Positions 59,722 through 64,000 of a stretch of DNA of 64,000 bases are shown here, piece after piece. The first letter of the stretch is position 1. The number at the start of each line of letters is the position of its first letter. This DNA comes from Dehalococcoidia bacterium (GTDB lineage: Bacteria > Chloroflexota > Dehalococcoidia > Bin125): positions 248,001 to 312,000 of the forward strand of contig JAJDWB010000007.1 of assembly GCA_022825855.1 (NCBI GenBank), in the 5' to 3' direction. Both the position numbers and the translations under genes were made by a program. The notes beneath the pieces were generated by a model that saw nothing but the letters and a program-made list of their open reading frames with translations, was not told where the DNA came from and searched no databases.

Positions 59722-61163
59722 AGTGTCATCGCGAGCCGTACGGGCTCGGGGACCGGCTGCGGCCGGGAGAGGAGACCGGCGGCGAGCAGCACGACAAAGC
59801 CCGCCGCCATGGCGAGCAGCGCCGAGGGGACCGGCAGTCCCGGCAGCAGGCTCTCGATCGCGGCCAGCGAACCGAGTCCCGTCGCCATGGAGAGGACCGC
59901 GGCGCGCGCCGTGATCCGCTGCCAGGCGAGCCCGAGCAGCAGCGTGGGCGCGAGGGAAGCGGCGAACGCGCCGAACCCGAGCGTCCCGAGCAACGCGATG
60001 AGGCCCCCTCCCGCTAGGTGCCAGGCGGCGATCCCCAGTGCCGCGAGCCCCACGATCAGGGCCGCGAGCCGGGCAGCGGCCAGGCTCGAGAACCGTTCCC
60101 GACGGAATGCCCGCGGGAGATCCCGGCAGAGGGCGGCCGCCCCCAGGTTCAGGAAGGCGTCGCTCGTGGACATGATGGCGGCGAGCACCGCGGCGGCGAC
60201 GAGGCCGGCCAGGAGTTCCGGAGTGCCCGGCAGGCCGAGGACCGCGAGCGCCGCCTCGTCGGGGTGTGCGGAGGCGTTCCCCGGAGCGCCGCCGAGCAGG
60301 ATCATGGCGCCGGTTCCGAGGCCGATCCAGACGAGGATGCTGAGTCCCTGGGCGCCGCCGATCACCGCGGGCAGATAGCGGAGCGCCTCCGGGCTCTTCA
60401 GCATCAGGAACTTGTGGAGCATATGGGGTTGCCCGAGGGTGCCGATCGAGAAGAGCAGCAGGAAACCGAACCCCGTGGCGGGGTCCAGGACCCCCAGCGG
60501 CTCGAGGAATCCGCCGGCTCCCGGTCCCCGGGCGTTCACGCTCGCGGCGATGCCCGCCGGACCCCCGACTGCCGTCATGACCCACAAGAACGCCGCCACC
60601 GCCGCCACCACCATCACGGCTGCCTGGAGCGCGTCGGTGTTCACCGAGGCCACCATTCCGCCGGCGAGCGAATAGGCGAGCACCACCGCCAGGCCGAGCA
60701 CGAGACAGGCCGTCAGGCTCACGTCAGGGAAAGCGAAGCGGGCGGCCCGGGCGAGCGCCGCGAGCTGGACTCCGAGGTAGATCACGCTCCCGGCCAGGAT
60801 GGCGACCGCCGCCAGCGCGGCCGGCGCCCGGCCTCCGAAGCGGAAGGCGATGGACTCCGGCAGGGTCTGGGCGCCGCTCGCTTCGGCGATCAGCACGAGC
60901 CGCCGCCCCACGGTGCGGCAGAGGAGCGCCGCCGTAAACCCGGCGGGAACCACGATGGACAGCGAACCGAAGCCGACCTCGGCGGTCAGCCCCGGCCCCC
61001 CGAGGAACACGAAGCCGCTGAAGGCGGAGGCGGCGACCGCGAGCCCGGCGCGGAGCGCGCCCAATCGGCGTCCGGCGACGAAGAAGTCCGACGAATCCCG
61101 CGTCTTCCGGACCGCGGCGACCCCGATCGCCAGGGTCAGGAAGAGCAGGAGCGCCGGGATCAA
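59718..61163 (-). CDS. Sodium:solute symporter (SSS family)
   Basis: The 481-residue protein has about 13 membrane helices. Family features are FFVAGRRLGALRAGLAVAASAFSGF near the N-terminus, YSLAGGMVASVNTDALQAAVM (the Na+-site helix), and AAIMSTSDAFLNLGAAALCRD near residue 330. The start is taken as TTG at 61163, overlapping the stop of the small upstream gene (TTGA), with GGGGA upstream. The solute is unknown. It is coupled to ddl. Confidence 0.85.
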   Translation of the reverse strand: MIPALLLFLTLAIGVAAVRKTRDSSDFFVAGRRLGALRAGLAVAASAFSGFVFLGGPGLTAEVGFGSLSIVVPAGFTAALLCRTVGRRLVLIAEASGAQTLPESIAFRFGGRAPAALAAVAILAGSVIYLGVQLAALARAARFAFPDVSLTACLVLGLAVVLAYSLAGGMVASVNTDALQAAVMVVAAVAAFLWVMTAVGGPAGIAASVNARGPGAGGFLEPLGVLDPATGFGFLLLFSIGTLGQPHMLHKFLMLKSPEALRYLPAVIGGAQGLSILVWIGLGTGAMILLGGAPGNASAHPDEAALAVLGLPGTPELLAGLVAAAVLAAIMSTSDAFLNLGAAALCRDLPRAFRRERFSSLAAARLAALIVGLAALGIAAWHLAGGGLIALLGTLGFGAFAASLAPTLLLGLAWQRITARAAVLSMATGLGSLAAIESLLPGLPVPSALLAMAAGFVVLLAAGLLSRPQPVPEPVRLAMTL

Positions 61164-61588
61164 GAGTTTCCCCGCGACCGCGCGCGGAGCCGCTCCAGTT
61201 CCGCCGGAGTCGGGGGCGCGAACGAGACCGCGAAACCGAGGCTGGTGAGGAGCAGCGGAATCAGCCAGACCCCGAGCAGGAGTCCCCAGAGCGACCGGGG
61301 CAGGCCGAAGAAGCCCGGCCCGTCCGCGAGGCCCGCCGCGAGCAGGGCGCCGGCGGCCAGGGAAAGACCGAATCCGATGCCGATCGCACCACGGATCCGC
61401 TTCTGCCGCTGCCCCGCACCGGTCTCCGGGCGGCCGGCGGAGCCGACGCTCCACACGGCGATGACGGCGGCGCTCACCGCAACGGCAGCGAGCGGACCCG
61501 CGGATTCACCGGGCAGGAGAAGCGCCGCCGCCGCGGCAACCACCAGGGACGCCGCGAGAATTGGGGACCGGCCCCCTTTGGCTAGCAT
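61160..61588 (-). CDS. Small membrane protein, possible symporter accessory subunit
   Basis: The 142-residue product has about four hydrophobic segments and a soluble, charged C-terminus (PTPAELERLRARSRG). It is translationally coupled to the SSS symporter. Many SSS transporters are accompanied by a small membrane subunit (DUF485- or DUF4212-like), and the end motif FAPPTPAELERLR resembles these. The assignment depends on context. GAGGAA directly precedes the ATG. Confidence 0.7.
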   Translation of the reverse strand: MLAKGGRSPILAASLVVAAAAALLLPGESAGPLAAVAVSAAVIAVWSVGSAGRPETGAGQRQKRIRGAIGIGFGLSLAAGALLAAGLADGPGFFGLPRSLWGLLLGVWLIPLLLTSLGFAVSFAPPTPAELERLRARSRGNS

Positions 61589-61611
61589 TTCCTCATCCAG
61601 GCAGGTTTTTC

Positions 61612-62436
61612 ATGGTAGCCCGATTGTCCCCCGCCGCCGTTGTCATCGCCGCCCTGGGCGCCGCCTCCTGCGACGCTCCCCCGGAGCCGCCGCCACCGCC
61701 GCCCGGCCCCGAGACCGTCGCCGGCTGGACAATGGTGGATCTCAGTCACGAATACGGCGAGAACACGCTCTACTGGCCCACCGACGAGAAGGGGTTTCAG
61801 TTGGACACCCTGGCGGAAGGAATGACCCCGGCCGGCTTCTTTTACGCCATGAAGGAGTTCGCGACCGCCGAGCACGGCGGAACGCACCTCGACGCGCCGT
61901 ACCACTTCTACGAGGGCGCCGACCTCGTCGGCGACATTCCGCTCCGCCGGCTGATCGCTCCCGGGGCGGTGGTGGACGTGAGCGCGCAGGCCGCGGCGGA
62001 CCCGGACTACCGGGCGAGTGCGGAGGACATCCGGAATTGGGAGGCGGAACACGGGGTCATCGCGCCGGGCACCGCCGTCCTCTTCCGGACCGGCTGGGCC
62101 GCCCGCTGGCCCGATGCGTTGTCCTATCTCGGGGATGACGAACCGGGGAGCGCCGACAACCTGCACTTCCCGGGACTTGCGGAGGACGCGATGCGGCTCC
62201 TGGTGGAGCGGGACGTGGGGCTCGTGGGCATCGACACCGCGAGCGTGGACTACGGCCCTTCCACCGACTTCATCGTGCACCAGGTCGGCGGCGCGGCCGG
62301 GATTCCCAACCTCGAGAACGTCGGGGATCTTTCCGAAGTGCCGGAGACCGGATTCCTGCTGATCGCCCTGCCCATGAAGATCGAGGCCGGCACCGGCGCC
62401 CCGGTGCGGATCGTGGCGCTGATCCCGCCCGCCTGA
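61612..62436 (+). CDS. Cyclase/kynurenine formamidase-like lipoprotein
   Basis: The 274-residue protein has the cyclase-family metal motif HGGTHLDAPYHF (HxGTHxDxPxH, near residue 90), then DLSHEYGENTLYW near the N-terminus and GVIAPGTAVLFRTGW. Family members hydrolyse formamides or related bonds with a divalent metal. It is a predicted lipoprotein (GAASC, Cys20) followed by a Pro-rich spacer, so it would act outside the cytoplasm. It is divergent from the symporter operon with only 23 bases between starts. Confidence 0.85.
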   Translation: MVARLSPAAVVIAALGAASCDAPPEPPPPPPGPETVAGWTMVDLSHEYGENTLYWPTDEKGFQLDTLAEGMTPAGFFYAMKEFATAEHGGTHLDAPYHFYEGADLVGDIPLRRLIAPGAVVDVSAQAAADPDYRASAEDIRNWEAEHGVIAPGTAVLFRTGWAARWPDALSYLGDDEPGSADNLHFPGLAEDAMRLLVERDVGLVGIDTASVDYGPSTDFIVHQVGGAAGIPNLENVGDLSEVPETGFLLIALPMKIEAGTGAPVRIVALIPPA

Positions 62437-62521
62437 TCCGGGATCCGAGAATGCGCCCCACCTGTCGGACGGCCGGCTGTACGGACGGCGGTCGTTAGGG
62501 CGCCCGGCTCCCCACGTCACC

Positions 62522-63919
62522 ATGCCGCTCGGCTCGAGGACGCGGCGCCTGCTCGCGCTCGTTGTCGAATCGCTGCGGGGTTCCGACCGCGACCTGACGT
62601 CCGGGCCGCTCACCCCCGCGGTGTTCGTGCTCGCGGTGCCGATGGCGCTCGAAATGGTGGGCGAGTCCATCTTCGCGGTGGTGGACGCGTTCTTCGTCGC
62701 GCGGCTGGGGGCGGCGGCGCTCGCTTCCGCGGGGATCACGGAGACCGCGCTCGATCTGGTGTACGCCATCGCCATCGGGTTCTCGTTCGCGGTGACCGCG
62801 GTGGTGTCCCGCCGCGTCGGGGAAGGGGACCGGCGGGGCGCGGCGCGCGCCGGCGTCCAGGCGATCGGGCTCGGGCTGGCGGTGTCGGTCGTGCTCGGAG
62901 CGCTCGGGATGATGTTCGCGCCCCGGGTTCTCGGCCTCATGGGAGCGGACGCCGAGACGGTCGCCGTGGGCACCCCGCACGCCCGGATCATGTACGCCGG
63001 GATGGCCACGATCATCCTCCTGTTCCTGAACAACGCGATCCTGCGGGGGGCGGGGGACGCCCAGGCGGCCATGCGGGCGCTCTGGCTCTCGAACGGCATC
63101 AACATCGTGCTCGACCCGTGCCTGATCTTCGGACTCGGGCCGTTCCCGGAACTCGGGCTTCCGGGTGCCGCCGTAGCCACCACGATCGGCCGCGGCACCG
63201 GTGTCCTCTACCAGTTCTGGATCCTCACCCACGGGTCGCGGCTCCGGATCCGGCGCGAGGACATCCGGACCCAGTGGGGCGTGCTGCGGAACCTGTGCCG
63301 GGTGTCCCTCGGCGGGATCGCCCAGATGCTCGCCGACATGCTGCCGTGGATCCTGCTGATCCGCATCATCGCGAGTTTCGGCACCATCGCGGTCGCCGGC
63401 TGGGTCATCGCCATCCGGGTGGCGCTCTTCGTCATCCTCCCGTGCTGGGGACTCTCGAATGCGGCGTCCACGCTCGTCGGCCAGAACCTCGGGGCCGGGA
63501 AGCCGGACCGCGCCGAACGGGCGGTCTGGATCACCGCCGGCTGGAACATGGCGTTCATGGGCCTGGTGACGGGGGCCTTCGTGTTCTTCGCCCCGGACAT
63601 CGCCCGAATCTTCACCGACGATCCGGAGGTGCTCGGCATCGCCTCCACCGCGCTGCGCGTGGTCAGCTACGGCTACGTCTTCTACGCGCTGGGCATGGTC
63701 ACCCGGCAGGCCTTCAACGGCGCGGGGGACACCCGCACCCCGACCTGGATCGATCTCGTCTGCTTCTGGCTCTTCGAGATCCCGGCGGCCTGGTTCCTGT
63801 CCCGCACCGTCCTCGGCGTGGACGGAGTGTTCTGGGCGGTGGCGCTCGCCTATTCCCTGTCCGCGGTGGTCAGCACGCTCGTCTTCCGGCGGGGCGGCTG
63901 GAAGACGACGTCCGTCTGA
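62522..63919 (+). CDS. MATE-family efflux transporter
   Basis: The 465-residue protein has the 12-helix MATE layout with two related halves. The first half contains ALEMVGESIFAVVDAFFVARLGAAALAS and GFSFAVTAVVSRRVGEGD; the second contains SNAASTLVGQNLGAGKPDRAERAVW and VTRQAFNGAGDTRTPTWID. These transporters export drugs or metabolites using a Na+ or proton gradient. The ATG lacks a good ribosome binding site. It follows the cyclase gene by 85 bases. Confidence 0.92.
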   Translation: MPLGSRTRRLLALVVESLRGSDRDLTSGPLTPAVFVLAVPMALEMVGESIFAVVDAFFVARLGAAALASAGITETALDLVYAIAIGFSFAVTAVVSRRVGEGDRRGAARAGVQAIGLGLAVSVVLGALGMMFAPRVLGLMGADAETVAVGTPHARIMYAGMATIILLFLNNAILRGAGDAQAAMRALWLSNGINIVLDPCLIFGLGPFPELGLPGAAVATTIGRGTGVLYQFWILTHGSRLRIRREDIRTQWGVLRNLCRVSLGGIAQMLADMLPWILLIRIIASFGTIAVAGWVIAIRVALFVILPCWGLSNAASTLVGQNLGAGKPDRAERAVWITAGWNMAFMGLVTGAFVFFAPDIARIFTDDPEVLGIASTALRVVSYGYVFYALGMVTRQAFNGAGDTRTPTWIDLVCFWLFEIPAAWFLSRTVLGVDGVFWAVALAYSLSAVVSTLVFRRGGWKTTSV

Positions 63920-63950
63920 GCCCGGGACGTCGTTGCCGTGGGGACGGCCG

Positions 63951-64000
63951 CTACTCCCCGGCGAGCCCGATGAGGAACGCGTAGATCTCCGCGGTCTCCT
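63951..64000 (-). CDS. C-terminus of a probable c-type cytochrome, cut by window edge
   Basis: Fifteen codons and a TAG read ETAEIYAFLIGLAGE on the minus strand. Similar endings (xxIYAFLxxL) are common in small cytochrome c domains. The heme motif would lie outside the window. Confidence 0.4.
   Translation of the reverse strand, partial: ETAEIYAFLIGLAGE

Overview
This window is high-GC bacterial DNA that reads as two blocks. Positions 1 to about 49.9 kb look like one genome. It carries many oxidative and catabolic genes: three enoyl-CoA hydratase family proteins, two class III CoA-transferases, two luciferase-like flavin monooxygenases, a paired diiron protein operon, an SDR, a metallo-beta-lactamase-fold hydrolase and an amidase. 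It also carries short palindromic (REP-like) repeats between genes. This gene mix is typical of free-living or sponge-associated Chloroflexota of the SAR202 / Dehalococcoidia type; that assignment is inference with low to moderate confidence. From about 50 kb to the end the same repeats are absent, codon choice looks different by eye, and the content changes to ilvD, panE, a lipoprotein amidohydrolase, three tandem paralogous lipoproteins, D-Ala-D-Ala ligase, a sodium:solute symporter, a cyclase-family lipoprotein and a MATE exporter. The change falls inside or next to ilvD, so a metagenomic misjoin or a real recombination boundary should be considered.

Layout, left block: partial ABC exporter (1-845); SOS-controlled mutagenesis operon imuB-dnaE2 with a LexA box on its promoter (873-5632); molybdenum cofactor pair yqeC and mobA (5.8-7.2 kb); a five-gene operon of three small unknown proteins, threonine aldolase and a lipoprotein (7.3-10.3 kb); two MacB/LolD-like ABC ATPases without a permease (10.3-12.3 kb); a complete phosphate regulon phoB-phoR-pstS-pstC-pstA-pstB-phoU, all on the minus strand, with Pho-box-like repeats and a PstS made of two near-identical domains (13.0-21.7 kb); flavin monooxygenase, DinB-like and DUF429 genes (21.8-24.1 kb); enoyl-CoA hydratase, an orphan oligopeptide-type binding protein, the diiron pair, MBL hydrolase and SDR (24.2-31.3 kb); CoA-transferase, M28-like protein, PH-domain protein and SsuD-like monooxygenase (32.0-36.0 kb).

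From 36.0 to 45.7 kb is an accessory zone: a strand-skewed G/T-rich spacer, a PIN toxin with its antitoxin, a retropepsin-like protease with a decayed neighbour copy, a type II restriction-modification system with two methyltransferases, REP clusters, and a solitary HsdR-like nuclease. Several of these genes look less GC-rich than their surroundings. From 45.7 to 49.9 kb come an enoyl-CoA hydratase, a small AtzG/GatC-like protein with an amidase, an alpha/beta hydrolase and a nuclease with an arginine tail.

Right block: ilvD, panE, a divergent pair of DNA-binding proteins (one an S24-like repressor lacking its protease residues), then a long minus-strand run reading small membrane protein > symporter > ddl > three lipoproteins > amidohydrolase > sulfurtransferase (61.6 down to 53.9 kb), and finally a cyclase-family lipoprotein and a MATE transporter on the plus strand. 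The last 50 bases hold the C-terminus of a probable cytochrome-c-like gene. I saw no rRNA, tRNA, CRISPR array or insertion sequence.
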